Shown here: positions 14,582-23,061 of the stretch, piece by piece | How the letters are laid out: each line of letters starts with the position of its first letter | How positions within the stretch are numbered: position 1 is the stretch's first letter | NCBI GenBank assembly: GCA_035325905.1 | Contig: DAOKYY010000011.1 | Span: forward strand, 1-62,789 | DNA from: DYGX01 sp035325905 | GTDB lineage: Bacteria; Chloroflexota; Anaerolineae; Aggregatilineales; Aggregatilineaceae | DNA: 62,789 bases | Direction of reading: 5' to 3' | Program-made: the position numbers and the translations under genes | The notes under the pieces: generated by a model | The model's database searches: none | What the model saw: the letters and a program-made list of their open reading frames with translations, nothing else | What the model was told of the DNA's origin: nothing

Positions 14582-16318
14582 TCAGTCGTCCGGGAGGCGC
14601 GGCGCGGACGCCGCCTGGCGCGGGTAGCGACGCGCGGCGACCGTGGACGGGGTCGGGGCGCTGCGCCCGCCGCGCAACAGGAGCGCCAGGGCAAAGGCGA
14701 CCGCCGCTACCGCCGCGCCGATCTTCTGCATTTCGTTGATCACGGTCATCGCGGCGGACATCGACGCGTCGATCGCGGTCTGGACCATGCCGGCGGATTG
14801 CTGCGACTGGTACTCCGCCACCAGCCGGTCGAAGCGATTCAGCGAGTAGATAGTCAGGGACGAGATCGCCAGCGTCATGCCGATCAGGCGCAGGTTGAGG
14901 ATCAAACCGGACGCGATCCCGCGCTCGTCCTCGTGCACGTCGTTGAGCGCCGCCGTGCTGATGGGCGAGATCGTCAGCCCCAGGCCGATGCCGATGATCG
15001 CCATATGCGCGCCCATCGTCCAGTACGAGGTGTCGGTGTCCCAGATGAACCCGGTCAGCAAAAAGCCGATCGTCGCCAGCAGCAGGCCGATCGCCGTCGG
15101 CCAGCGGTAGCCTAGCCGGTCGCTCAGCCAACCGCCGGGGATCGCGACGACCGCCATCGGCACCGTCAGACCGGACAGCAGCAGGCCCGCGATGTACGCC
15201 GCCTCCTGAATCTGATCGCTGGTGGGCGTATCGACGCGGAAGTTGACCAGCAGCGGCGCGCTGACCAGCCCGATCGCCAGGCAATAGCCGGCCAGCAGAT
15301 TCGTCATTGCAGCCGCCGAAAAGTTGCGGCTGCGGAACATGCTGAGGCGGATCAGCGGAACCGCGACGCGTCGCTCGACCCAGAGGAACAAAACGAACGC
15401 GATCCCGCCTGCGACCAGGAAGAGCGTGTTCACGCCGGTACCGGCTTGCCCTAGCTCCTCGAAGTCGGTCGCGGTCGCGGCGGCTTCCGGGCTGGTGCCC
15501 AGGCCGACATTCAGGCCGATCAGCGCCAGCGCGATCAGCAAGGTGCCGATCAGGTCGAAGCGGCCCGCCGTCCGGCGCTGCGGCACATCCTTGAGCACCC
15601 ACCACGCGCCGATCAGCGCGACCAGGCTGATCGGGATGTTGAGGATGAACAGCGTTTCCCATGATGGCCGGCTGAGGCTCAGCCCGAGCTTCTGAAAGGT
15701 GTCCACAATCGCGTCGCCGTGCTGGCCGAAGTACCGGACCATCACGCCGCCGTAGAGGTGCCCCAGCACCCAGCCGAGCGTGTCCACAGCGCCGATCAGA
15801 CCGAGCGGCTTGGCGCGGCGGGCAGGCGGGAACATATCGCCGACCAGCGCCAGCGTGACGGGGACCATCGCGCCCGCGCCGAACGCCTGGATAATGCGCC
15901 CGGTGATGACCAGGTACAGATGGCGCTCTTCGAGGCGCGGGGGGCGCTGGCCCAGCACGACGTTGTAAAAGCGCGCAATCCAGCCGTTGACGAGCGCGCT
16001 GTCGTAGGCAGTGACCAGGTACGAGCCGATCATGAAGATCGCGAGACAGGTGATATACACGGCGCGGCGCCCGATCAGGTCGGACAGCCGCCCGGTGAAG
16101 GTCATGCTGATGGCGTAGGCGAGCAGATAGCCGCTGACGGCCCAGGATGCCTGGTCGAGGTATTCCTTGACCGGCAGATTCAGGCTGAGGATCACCTCCG
16201 GCAGCACCGCCGAGATGATCGTCAGGTCGAGCGCGCCGATGAAGACCGGCAGACTGACAATGGCGAGAATCAGCCACGGCGCATGCTCGCGCCGGGCAGC
16301 CGCTATTCGCGAAGTCAT
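14582..16318 (-). CDS. 14-TM MFS exporter (DHA2 / EmrB-QacA family, P55-like)
   Basis: The 578-residue protein has about 14 hydrophobic segments. Motifs of the DHA2 family are visible: GALDLTIISAVLP in helix 1 (motif D1 region), GRLSDLIGRRAVY after helix 2 (motif A) and GAMVPVTLALVGD. The last extracytoplasmic loop between helices 13 and 14 is long (about 500-545), as in QacA and mycobacterial P55. It begins 2 bp after the stop of the LppX/LprG-family lipoprotein gene, so the two are translationally coupled. Drug or lipid export at the cytoplasmic membrane is the family role; the pairing points to lipid or glycolipid traffic, as for Mycobacterium LprG-P55. Confidence 0.85.
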   Translation of the reverse strand: MTSRIAAARREHAPWLILAIVSLPVFIGALDLTIISAVLPEVILSLNLPVKEYLDQASWAVSGYLLAYAISMTFTGRLSDLIGRRAVYITCLAIFMIGSYLVTAYDSALVNGWIARFYNVVLGQRPPRLEERHLYLVITGRIIQAFGAGAMVPVTLALVGDMFPPARRAKPLGLIGAVDTLGWVLGHLYGGVMVRYFGQHGDAIVDTFQKLGLSLSRPSWETLFILNIPISLVALIGAWWVLKDVPQRRTAGRFDLIGTLLIALALIGLNVGLGTSPEAAATATDFEELGQAGTGVNTLFLVAGGIAFVLFLWVERRVAVPLIRLSMFRSRNFSAAAMTNLLAGYCLAIGLVSAPLLVNFRVDTPTSDQIQEAAYIAGLLLSGLTVPMAVVAIPGGWLSDRLGYRWPTAIGLLLATIGFLLTGFIWDTDTSYWTMGAHMAIIGIGLGLTISPISTAALNDVHEDERGIASGLILNLRLIGMTLAISSLTIYSLNRFDRLVAEYQSQQSAGMVQTAIDASMSAAMTVINEMQKIGAAVAAVAFALALLLRGGRSAPTPSTVAARRYPRQAASAPRLPDD

Positions 16319-16320
16319 CG

Positions 16321-17109
16321 CTAGCTCTGCTCGCTCAGCTCAGGGGCCGCGATCGTGATGTCCTGATTATAATCCAGTACGTTGATCGTCCAGCGGGTCG
16401 GCTCAGCGCCTTCCTCGGCGCCGGCGGGCAGCGGCTCCTGCATCACGATCTTCTCGACCCAGTTCCCGTCGGTGAGCAGGTAGATGTCCAGCGCCATCTC
16501 GCCTTCGCGCGTGCCCATCAGCCCGAACGTCAGCGAGTAAACGTCGCGGGCGTCGATTGTCCCGCGCAGGTGGTTGACCGGCAAGCCGTCGAGATCGGTG
16601 CGCTCGACCAGCTCCAGGTTGCGGACCTTCGACAGCGCGTTCGGAATTCCGGAATCCGGCGCCAGCAGGTCTTCGGGGGTGAAATCCTGGATAACCTGTT
16701 CCTGAACCCAGTTGCCTTGCGTCAGCAGATCGCCGCGCATGTACTGATCGCCGCCAAGCGCGATGACTTCGGTCCGCGCCACCGCGTCGCCCACGCGCAC
16801 ATCGATCGCCGCCTGAAGACGATCGGGCGCCACGAACGCGCCGCGCGCGTATTCGAAGATCAGCGGAATCTCTTCCGGGAGGACGACGTCAGCCACCTGG
16901 ATGCGAACCGGCAGGCCGCTGACCGAGATCTCGATGACAAACGAGGTCGCGGAGGCGATCTTTTCGGTCGCCTCAGCCAGCAGGGTGCGCGGCGACGGGG
17001 CCGGAGTGGGCGTATCCTCCTCGCCGCCATTGCCATTGCACGCTCCCAGAATTACTGCCAGCGTGACGAGAACCGCCGCCAGCGCGGCCAGTCGAATGCG
17101 GTAACGCAT
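16321..17109 (-). CDS. LppX/LprA/LprF/LprG-family lipoprotein
   Basis: The 262-residue protein has a type II signal peptide (MRYRIRLAALAAVLVTLAV, then the lipobox ILGAC, Cys about 24). A Gly/Glu/Thr/Pro linker follows, then a domain of about 210 residues rich in beta strands. The domain pattern (SATSFVIEISVSG, DRLQAAIDVRVGD, GDQYMRGDLLTQGNWV) matches the LppX_LprAFG family, whose members enclose a hydrophobic lipid-binding cavity. Mycobacterial members carry triacylglycerol or lipoglycans across the periplasm with an MFS partner. The ATG at 17109 is the only start giving a signal peptide. The MFS gene follows after 2 bp. Confidence 0.82.
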   Translation of the reverse strand: MRYRIRLAALAAVLVTLAVILGACNGNGGEEDTPTPAPSPRTLLAEATEKIASATSFVIEISVSGLPVRIQVADVVLPEEIPLIFEYARGAFVAPDRLQAAIDVRVGDAVARTEVIALGGDQYMRGDLLTQGNWVQEQVIQDFTPEDLLAPDSGIPNALSKVRNLELVERTDLDGLPVNHLRGTIDARDVYSLTFGLMGTREGEMALDIYLLTDGNWVEKIVMQEPLPAGAEEGAEPTRWTINVLDYNQDITIAAPELSEQS

Positions 17110-17166
17110 GGGCGCTGTCTCCCGAAGTGCCGTACGTCCAGCTTGCCTACCACAGTGTACGATAGA

Positions 17167-17175
17167 GTTATACCA
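17167..17175 (-). promoter_or_regulatory. candidate extended -10 promoter for the lipoprotein-exporter operon
   Basis: On the minus strand TGGTATAAC is an extended -10 element about 58 bp before the lipoprotein ATG. No good -35 is visible, so support is modest. Confidence 0.4.
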
Positions 17176-17237
17176 AGCGTTGCGGGATTGCGGCGACATT
17201 GCGCGCTGTCGTAGCCGGCGTGTGCCCGTCGCTCCGC

Positions 17238-19142
17238 CTACGATCGCGCGCCGGTGGACTGTGGCTCGCCGAATGCGTGCGACCGCCCCAGACAATCGAC
17301 CACTGCTGCCGCCAGATCGTAGCGCCCAAAAGCGGGCATCAGGTAGACCCCCTGAACCACCGGCTGGAGCGCCAGCAGTAGCTCCTGTGCGATGCGCACC
17401 CCCTCATGCGGCGCTTCGTCGCCCGCTTCGGCGATCCGGGCGCGGATCGCTTGCGGAATCTCAATCCCCGGCACCTCGTTGTGCAGAAAGGCAGCGTGCC
17501 GCGCCCCGAAGAGAGGCAAGATTCCGATCAGGATCGGAAGGGTTAGCGGCCCGAACTGGGCGGCATAGGCATCCTGGAAACGCTCGACAACGGCGGGATC
17601 GAAGACCGGCTGCGTCAGCGCGAAATCGGCCCCGGCCTCGATCTTTTTGTGTAGCAACCTGGCTTCGCGATCTAGCTCGCGCGTGTTAACGTTCAGCGCG
17701 CACCCGGCCAGGAAGGAAGTCGGCACGCCGATCGAGCCGCCCGCCTGGTCAATCCCGGCGTTAAGGTTGCGCTTGATCAACTGGATTAGCGCCGAAGGGG
17801 CGATGTCGTGCGTGTCGAACGCGTCGGGGTAATCGCCGATCACCGTCGGATCGCCCATCACGACGAACACGTTCCGCACGTGAAGCGCGTGCGCGGCGAG
17901 CAAGTCCCCCTGGACGCGCAGCAGATTCCGCCCGCGCGTGGGGAAGTGCAGCACGGTCTCGACGCCGGTGTGATGCTGGATCAGGTGGCACACGGCCCAG
18001 GGACTCATCCGCATCCGCGCCATCGGGCTGTCGGACACGTTGATCATGTCCACTCCGGCCTCACGCAGCAGCTCCGCCGAGGCGATGACCTTTTGCGCCG
18101 TGAAGCTGCGCGGCGGCGGCATTTCGACCGTAACGGCGAACTCGCCCGCGGCCAGTTTGCGCGCCATCTCGGTTGGCTGCTCCGGCGCTTCGTCCGGCGG
18201 CTGCTCGGCCAGGTCCCGCACCGCCAGCAGCGTCGGGGCATGGCGGGCCGGGTCGTCGAGCGCGGCACGCATCGCGCGGATGTGCTCTGGCGTGGTTCCG
18301 CAGCAGCCACCGATCAAACAGGCGCCCGCTTCTTTGAAGGCCAGCGCGTAGTCCCCGAAGTAATCCGGCGTGGCGGGGTACATCACGCGCCCGCCGACCA
18401 TCTCCGGCCACCCGGCGTTCGGCACGACGGACAGCCGCGCTTCGGGCGCGGCGCGGTGCATGATTTGCAGGATGCGCAGCAGTTGCGCCGGGCCGCCGCT
18501 GCAATTGACGCCGATGATGTCCACGTGAAGATCGGCCAGCGCCCGCGCGACCTGCGCCGGGGTATCGCCGAGCGCGGTGCGGTCGTCGCGGTTGAAAGTC
18601 ATCTGCGCGGCGATCGGCATATCGCCCCGCACCGAGCGCGCCGCCTGGATGCCGAGCGCGATCTCATGCAGGTCGGTGAAAGTCTCGAACAGCAGCAGGT
18701 CGGCCCCGGCTTCGATCAGGGCGCGCGTCTGGACGAGGAAGGCGTCCAGCGCCTCTTCGGGCGTGACGCGGCCAAACGGCGCCAGACGCCGCCCCAGCGG
18801 GCCAACCGACCCCGCGACATAGACATTGTCCCGGAACGCGGCGTCGACCACGCGCCGCGCCAGCTCGACCCCCGCGCGGTTGATCTCCGCGCAGCGATCT
18901 TGTAGATCGCAGGCGGCCAGCTTGAGCACGTTGGCGCTGAAGGTGTTGGTTTCCAGCACTTCGGCCCCGGCCTGGAGATACAACTGGTGGATGCGCGCGA
19001 CCGCGCCAGGGTCGGTCAGGTTCAGCAGGTCAAAGCAGGTGTCGATCGGCAGATTCTCGTGCGCGTGCAGCATGGTGCCCATCGCGCCGTCGAGCAGCAG
19101 GACGCCCTGCTCCAGCCGTTCACGAAATGGGATTTTCGCCAT
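17238..19142 (-). CDS. bifunctional homocysteine S-methyltransferase / 5,10-methylenetetrahydrofolate reductase (YitJ type)
   Basis: The 634-residue fusion has an N-terminal homocysteine S-methyltransferase domain (about 1-295) and a C-terminal MTHFR domain (about 325-625). The first has LLDGAMGTML, the zinc-ligand Cys in GVNCSGG and the Cys pair in GGCCGTTPEHI. The second has VTVEMPPPR, VFVVMGDPT and FALTQPVFD, typical of the FAD-dependent MetF barrel. The MTHFR half makes 5-methyl-THF, the methyl donor for the MetH encoded upstream; the HcyS half may methylate homocysteine itself. It starts 17 bp after the metH stop. Both genes are downstream of the SAM-I riboswitch. The ATG at 19142 is chosen because the conserved domain begins at once. 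Confidence 0.9.
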   Translation of the reverse strand: MAKIPFRERLEQGVLLLDGAMGTMLHAHENLPIDTCFDLLNLTDPGAVARIHQLYLQAGAEVLETNTFSANVLKLAACDLQDRCAEINRAGVELARRVVDAAFRDNVYVAGSVGPLGRRLAPFGRVTPEEALDAFLVQTRALIEAGADLLLFETFTDLHEIALGIQAARSVRGDMPIAAQMTFNRDDRTALGDTPAQVARALADLHVDIIGVNCSGGPAQLLRILQIMHRAAPEARLSVVPNAGWPEMVGGRVMYPATPDYFGDYALAFKEAGACLIGGCCGTTPEHIRAMRAALDDPARHAPTLLAVRDLAEQPPDEAPEQPTEMARKLAAGEFAVTVEMPPPRSFTAQKVIASAELLREAGVDMINVSDSPMARMRMSPWAVCHLIQHHTGVETVLHFPTRGRNLLRVQGDLLAAHALHVRNVFVVMGDPTVIGDYPDAFDTHDIAPSALIQLIKRNLNAGIDQAGGSIGVPTSFLAGCALNVNTRELDREARLLHKKIEAGADFALTQPVFDPAVVERFQDAYAAQFGPLTLPILIGILPLFGARHAAFLHNEVPGIEIPQAIRARIAEAGDEAPHEGVRIAQELLLALQPVVQGVYLMPAFGRYDLAAAVVDCLGRSHAFGEPQSTGARS

Positions 19143-19159
19143 AGATGGTTTGCGACCTC

Positions 19160-22100
19160 TTACCCGCCGGCCAGTTGCTCGGCGCGCGAGATTCCCACGC
19201 TGTAGTACTTGGCGTCCGGGTGATGAACTACGATCGCCGCGGTCGATTGCTCCGGCACAAGCTGGTACGCGGCGGTGAGCGACATTCCCAGCTTTTCCTC
19301 GGCCGGCAGCAGGCGAAAGACCGTGACGTGATCGCTGATGTCGGGGCAGGCCGGATAGCCCCAACTATACCGCTTCCCGCGCTCAACCGGTATGCCGAGT
19401 TCGCGGTTGACAAAGCGGTTCATGTAGGTCGCCGTCGCCTCGGCGGTCTGCACCGCCATCCCGTGGAAGAAGTACGCCTCGGTGTATTCGTGAGCCGCCT
19501 GCATCGCGTCGAACTTCTCGGTGGCGCGCAGGCCGACCGTCACGACCTGCAACGGGCACACGTCCACGCGGTCGCTGTCTACCGGAGCGAAGTAGTCCGC
19601 CAGGCAGAGGTACTCGCCGTAGGGCTGGCGCGGGAAGCTGAACCGCGCGATTTCCTCGCGGGCGCCGCTCTCGGCGTAGCGGTCGGGATCGTACAGGATC
19701 AGGTCATTGCCGTCCGACTGCGCCGGGAAGTAGCCATAGACGGCGCGCGGCGTGAGCGTGCCTTCCGCCAGCGCCTCGTGCTTCATGCGATCCAGCCGGG
19801 CCTCGTACTCGGCTTGCAGCTTCTCCCATTCGGCGCCATGCGCGTTGCGGGCGCCCCAGTTGAGGCGAAACAGCTCCGGGCGGTTGATGTGCGGGTAGAC
19901 CGACTCCAGCGGGATGTCCAGCACGGCCCGCGCGCCCCAGAAGGGCGGCGTCGGGATGTCCGGCGCCGGGTCGACGGTCGAGGGGCGGTCTTCGCGCCGC
20001 CGCTCGCGCACGACGGGGGTGGGGCGGTTCATCTCGGCGCGCGCCTCGCGTTCGATCCGCGCCAGCAGAGCGGCGCGTTTGTCTTCGCCGCCGGTGAGCT
20101 GGTCCATCACGCCCAGCCCTTCGAAGGCGTCCTTGCAATAGAACACGCCGGGGGCGTATGGCTCGGCGGTATCTTCCAGGAACAGGATGCGCCGCCCGAA
20201 GGCGCGGTTGATCGCCGCGCCGCCGATGATGACCGGGTAGCTCAGGCCGCGCCGCGCCAATTCGTTGACGATCAGCGGCATCTGCTTCGAGGTGCTGACC
20301 AGCAGCGCGCTGAGGCCGATAGCGTCGGCGTTGTGCTGCTGCGCCGCCTCGATGATCGTGTTGGCCGGAACCTGCTTGCCCAGGTCGTGCACCGTGTAGC
20401 CGTTGTTGCTCAAGATCGTGCGAACCAGGTTCTTACCGATGTCGTGCACGTCGCCGTAGACCGTCGCTAGAACGACCGTGCCTTTGGTCGTGCCTTCCTT
20501 GCGCTCCAGGAAGTTCTCCAGGTACGAGACGGCTTTCTTCATCACCTCGGCGCTTTGCAGCACGAAGGGCAGGATCAGCTCGCCCGCGCCAAACTTGTCG
20601 CCGACCTCTTTCATGGCGGGCAGCAGCACGTTGTTCAGCACGCCAACCGCGTCCTGGCGCTCCAGGCAGCGGTCGATCAGCGCCTCCACGCCTTCTTTCT
20701 TGCGGTGGACGATCTGCCAGTGGAGCGCCTGCTCCGCCGTCATGCCGGCGGTCGGATCGGCCGGCTCCTCACCGGCGAGCGCCACGTCATGCTCCTCGAA
20801 GTAGGCGATGAACTCCGCCAGGGCGTTCGGGTGCTGGTTGAAGATCAGCGCGTCGGCCAGCTTGCGCTGCTCTTCGGGGATTTCGGCGTAGGGCGTGATG
20901 TGCGCCGGGTTGACAATCGCCATGTCCAGGCCGTGCTCGACCGCGTGAAATAAGAACACGCTGTTCAACACGGCGCGCGCCGCCGGACCCAGCCCGAAGC
21001 TCACATTGCTGACGCCCAGCGAGGTCAGCACGCCGGGCAGCGCCTCTTTGATGCGGCGGATACCTTCCAGCGTTTCGATGCCGCTCTGGGCCATTTCGGG
21101 GTCGCCGGTGGCGAGGGTAAAGGTCAGCGCGTCGAAGATCAGGGCGTGGGGCGGCAGGCCATATTCGTTCACGACGATGTCGTAAATCGCGCGCGCGATC
21201 TCGACCTTGCGCGCGGCAGTCTTCGCCATCCCCTGCTGATCGATCGTCAGCGCGACGACCGCCGCGCCATGCTCGACCGCCAGCGGCACGACCGCGTCGA
21301 CACGCTGGCGCCCGTTTTCCAGGTTGATGCTGTTGATTAGCGCGCGGCCCGGGTAGACCTTCAGCGCGGCCTCGATCACGTCCGCCTCGGTGCTGTCGAT
21401 CATCAGCGGCACGTCGACCCCCATCGACAGCTTCTTGACGACCTGGCGCATCTGCTCGGCCTCGTCGGCGCGCTCGGTGAGCGCCACGCACACGTCGAGA
21501 ATGTGCGCTCCGGCCTCGACCTGCTGGCGCGCGACCTGGAGGATGCCGTCGTAGTCGTCTTCGAGCAGCAGGCGCTTGATCTTGCGGCTGCCCTGGCTGT
21601 TGACGCGCTCGCCGATCAGCGTCGGCGGCGGGGATTGCTGGAGCGCCATGGCGCGCATCCCGCTCGACGCTGCCGGCTCGACCTCCGGCTGGCGATCCAG
21701 CGGGGCGCGGGTGCAGTCCGGCGTCCCCTTGACGCGCTCGATCAGCCGCGCCAGGTGTTCGGGCGTCGTGCCGCAGCAGCCCCCGACGACGTTCACCCCC
21801 CAGTCGACGAACTCGCCTAGCATCTCGGCGAACGGATCCGGCTGCATCGGGTAGACCGCGTTGCCGTCGACGTTGATCGGCAGCCCGGCGTTGGGCAGCA
21901 CGCTGATCGGGCGGGAGCTGTGCTCGGTCAGATACTTCACCGGCGCGGCCATATGCTCCGGGCCGGTCGAGCAGTTCAGCCCAATCACGTCGATTGGCAA
22001 GGCTTCGAGCGTGGTCAGCGCGCTGCCGATCTCGGTCCCGAACAGCATCCGCCCGCTGGTGTCGAGCGTGACCTGAACCTGAAGCGGCACGCGCACGCCC

Positions 22101-22684
22101 GCTTCCACAAAGTAACGCTCGATGCCCGCCACCGCCGCGCGCACTTCGAGGATGTCCTGGCTGGTTTCGAGCAGCAGCACGTCCACACCGCCTTCCACCA
22201 GCCCGCGCGCCTGCTCGGCGAACACGTCCGCCAGCGCGTCGAAGGTGATGTTGCTGAGGTCGGGGTCGTCGGAGCTGGGCAGCTTGCCGGACGGCCCCAT
22301 GCTGCCCGCGACAAACCGCTCGATGCCGGTCTTGGCCTCGTACTCGTCCGCGACCTCGCGCGCCAGCCGGGCCGCCGCCACATTGATCTCGTGCACACGG
22401 TCCTGCAAGCCGTATTCGGCCAGCGTCAGCCGGTTGGAGCGGAAGGTGTCGGTCTCGATCACCTCGCTGCCAACCTCAAGGAACGAGGCGTGAATGGCGC
22501 GGATCACGTCCGGGCGGGTGATCACCAGGTAATCGTTGCAGCCTTCGGTGCGCGGACCGCCAAAATCCTCGGCGGACAGGTTCAGGGCCTGAATGCTGGT
22601 ACCCATCGCGCCGTCGTAGATCAGGACACGGTCGGCGATGGCGTCGAGATAGCGTCGATTGGTGAAAGGGGGGTGCGTCGTCAT
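19160..22684 (-). CDS. metH: cobalamin-dependent methionine synthase
   Basis: The 1174-residue protein has all modules of full-length MetH in order. Homocysteine domain: YDGAMGTSIQ, zinc Cys in GLNCSTGPEH and GGCCGTTPEHL. Pterin domain: LIGERVNSQGSRK. Cap, then the B12 domain with the cobalt-ligand motif DVHDIGKNL. C-terminal S-adenosylmethionine reactivation domain: RGKRYSWGYPACPDISDH. It transfers the methyl of 5-methyl-THF to homocysteine via cobalamin. A segment rich in Arg, Pro and Thr (about 910-945) links the B12 and activation domains. The ATG at 22684 is chosen over an upstream in-frame ATG at 22792 that would lie inside the riboswitch terminator. Confidence 0.96.
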   Translation of the reverse strand: MTTHPPFTNRRYLDAIADRVLIYDGAMGTSIQALNLSAEDFGGPRTEGCNDYLVITRPDVIRAIHASFLEVGSEVIETDTFRSNRLTLAEYGLQDRVHEINVAAARLAREVADEYEAKTGIERFVAGSMGPSGKLPSSDDPDLSNITFDALADVFAEQARGLVEGGVDVLLLETSQDILEVRAAVAGIERYFVEAGVRVPLQVQVTLDTSGRMLFGTEIGSALTTLEALPIDVIGLNCSTGPEHMAAPVKYLTEHSSRPISVLPNAGLPINVDGNAVYPMQPDPFAEMLGEFVDWGVNVVGGCCGTTPEHLARLIERVKGTPDCTRAPLDRQPEVEPAASSGMRAMALQQSPPPTLIGERVNSQGSRKIKRLLLEDDYDGILQVARQQVEAGAHILDVCVALTERADEAEQMRQVVKKLSMGVDVPLMIDSTEADVIEAALKVYPGRALINSINLENGRQRVDAVVPLAVEHGAAVVALTIDQQGMAKTAARKVEIARAIYDIVVNEYGLPPHALIFDALTFTLATGDPEMAQSGIETLEGIRRIKEALPGVLTSLGVSNVSFGLGPAARAVLNSVFLFHAVEHGLDMAIVNPAHITPYAEIPEEQRKLADALIFNQHPNALAEFIAYFEEHDVALAGEEPADPTAGMTAEQALHWQIVHRKKEGVEALIDRCLERQDAVGVLNNVLLPAMKEVGDKFGAGELILPFVLQSAEVMKKAVSYLENFLERKEGTTKGTVVLATVYGDVHDIGKNLVRTILSNNGYTVHDLGKQVPANTIIEAAQQHNADAIGLSALLVSTSKQMPLIVNELARRGLSYPVIIGGAAINRAFGRRILFLEDTAEPYAPGVFYCKDAFEGLGVMDQLTGGEDKRAALLARIEREARAEMNRPTPVVRERRREDRPSTVDPAPDIPTPPFWGARAVLDIPLESVYPHINRPELFRLNWGARNAHGAEWEKLQAEYEARLDRMKHEALAEGTLTPRAVYGYFPAQSDGNDLILYDPDRYAESGAREEIARFSFPRQPYGEYLCLADYFAPVDSDRVDVCPLQVVTVGLRATEKFDAMQAAHEYTEAYFFHGMAVQTAEATATYMNRFVNRELGIPVERGKRYSWGYPACPDISDHVTVFRLLPAEEKLGMSLTAAYQLVPEQSTAAIVVHHPDAKYYSVGISRAEQLAGG

Positions 22685-22755
22685 TGGCGTATCACTTCCG
22701 TTTCTGCTGCGCGGTCGCGGGGACGAGGCATCCGGTAGCCGGGCTGCGCTCGCCC

Positions 22756-22789
22756 AAATAGAAAATGCCCCTCGAAGGTCGCGGGGCAT
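22756..22789 (-). terminator. expression-platform terminator of the SAM-I riboswitch
   Basis: On the minus strand ATGCCCC (22789-22783) and GGGGCAT (22771-22765) enclose an 11-nt loop and are followed by TTTTCTATTT. It lies between the aptamer and metH, as expected for SAM-dependent premature termination. Confidence 0.88.
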
Positions 22790-22812
22790 CATAAGCCAAA
22801 CGGTTTATGCAG

Positions 22813-22928
22813 CCCCTCATCTGTCAGAGAAACTCTGCCGGATTTGGCACCGTTCGAGCCAGCGGGACGCTGCACAAGGGTTGCCGCGGTGTCATAGGGC
22901 CGGTCCCTCAACCGCTCTTGATGAGAGA
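22813..22928 (-). ncRNA. SAM-I riboswitch (S box) aptamer controlling metH
   Basis: The minus strand carries the conserved S-box core: ATCAAGAGCGGTTGAGGGA, then CCGGCCCTATGACACC and GCGGCAACC, and later GGTGCCAAATCC. The closing stem P1 pairs CTCATC (22925-22920) with GATGAG (22821-22816) and can be extended by wobble pairs. The spacing of the kink-turn, the P2-P4 arms and the asymmetric loops fits a SAM-I aptamer of about 116 nt. When SAM is abundant it should favour the downstream terminator and switch off metH and the HcyS-MTHFR gene. Confidence 0.93.
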
Positions 22929-22942
22929 AGACATCCGGTGTG

Positions 22943-22972
22943 ATGGTAGCATAGTCGCGGGTCGCTTGCCAA
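22943..22972 (-). promoter_or_regulatory. candidate promoter of the riboswitch-metH transcript
   Basis: On the minus strand TTGGCA (22972-22967) and TACCAT (22948-22943) are 18 bp apart, placing the start about 10 nt before the aptamer. An alternative -10 TATGCT exists with a poorer spacer. Confidence 0.5.
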
Positions 22973-22981
22973 CCCTTCCGG

Positions 22982-23009
22982 CTGGCAGCCAGCGGAAGTC
23001 GAGTATAAT
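22982..23009 (+). promoter_or_regulatory. promoter of homoserine dehydrogenase
   Basis: CTGGCA (22982-22987), 16 bp, then TATAAT (23004-23009). It is divergent from, and adjacent to, the metH riboswitch promoter, leaving about 52 bp of 5' leader before the ATG. Confidence 0.6.
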
Positions 23010-23061
23010 TGCGGGCGACGACGGCGGCGCGCGGCGCCCGGAGAGGCGAAAGGGAAACGGT

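Noticed and set aside
19145..20470. Long plus-strand reading frame antisense to metH (441 codons)
   Set aside because: Antisense frames stay open because of the GC-rich third-position pattern of the true minus-strand gene. No ribosome-binding site or domain is visible, and the composition is Arg/Val/Asp-heavy noise. The same applies to 2965-4257, 17808-18905, 21920-22738 and 51153-52394 on the plus strand.
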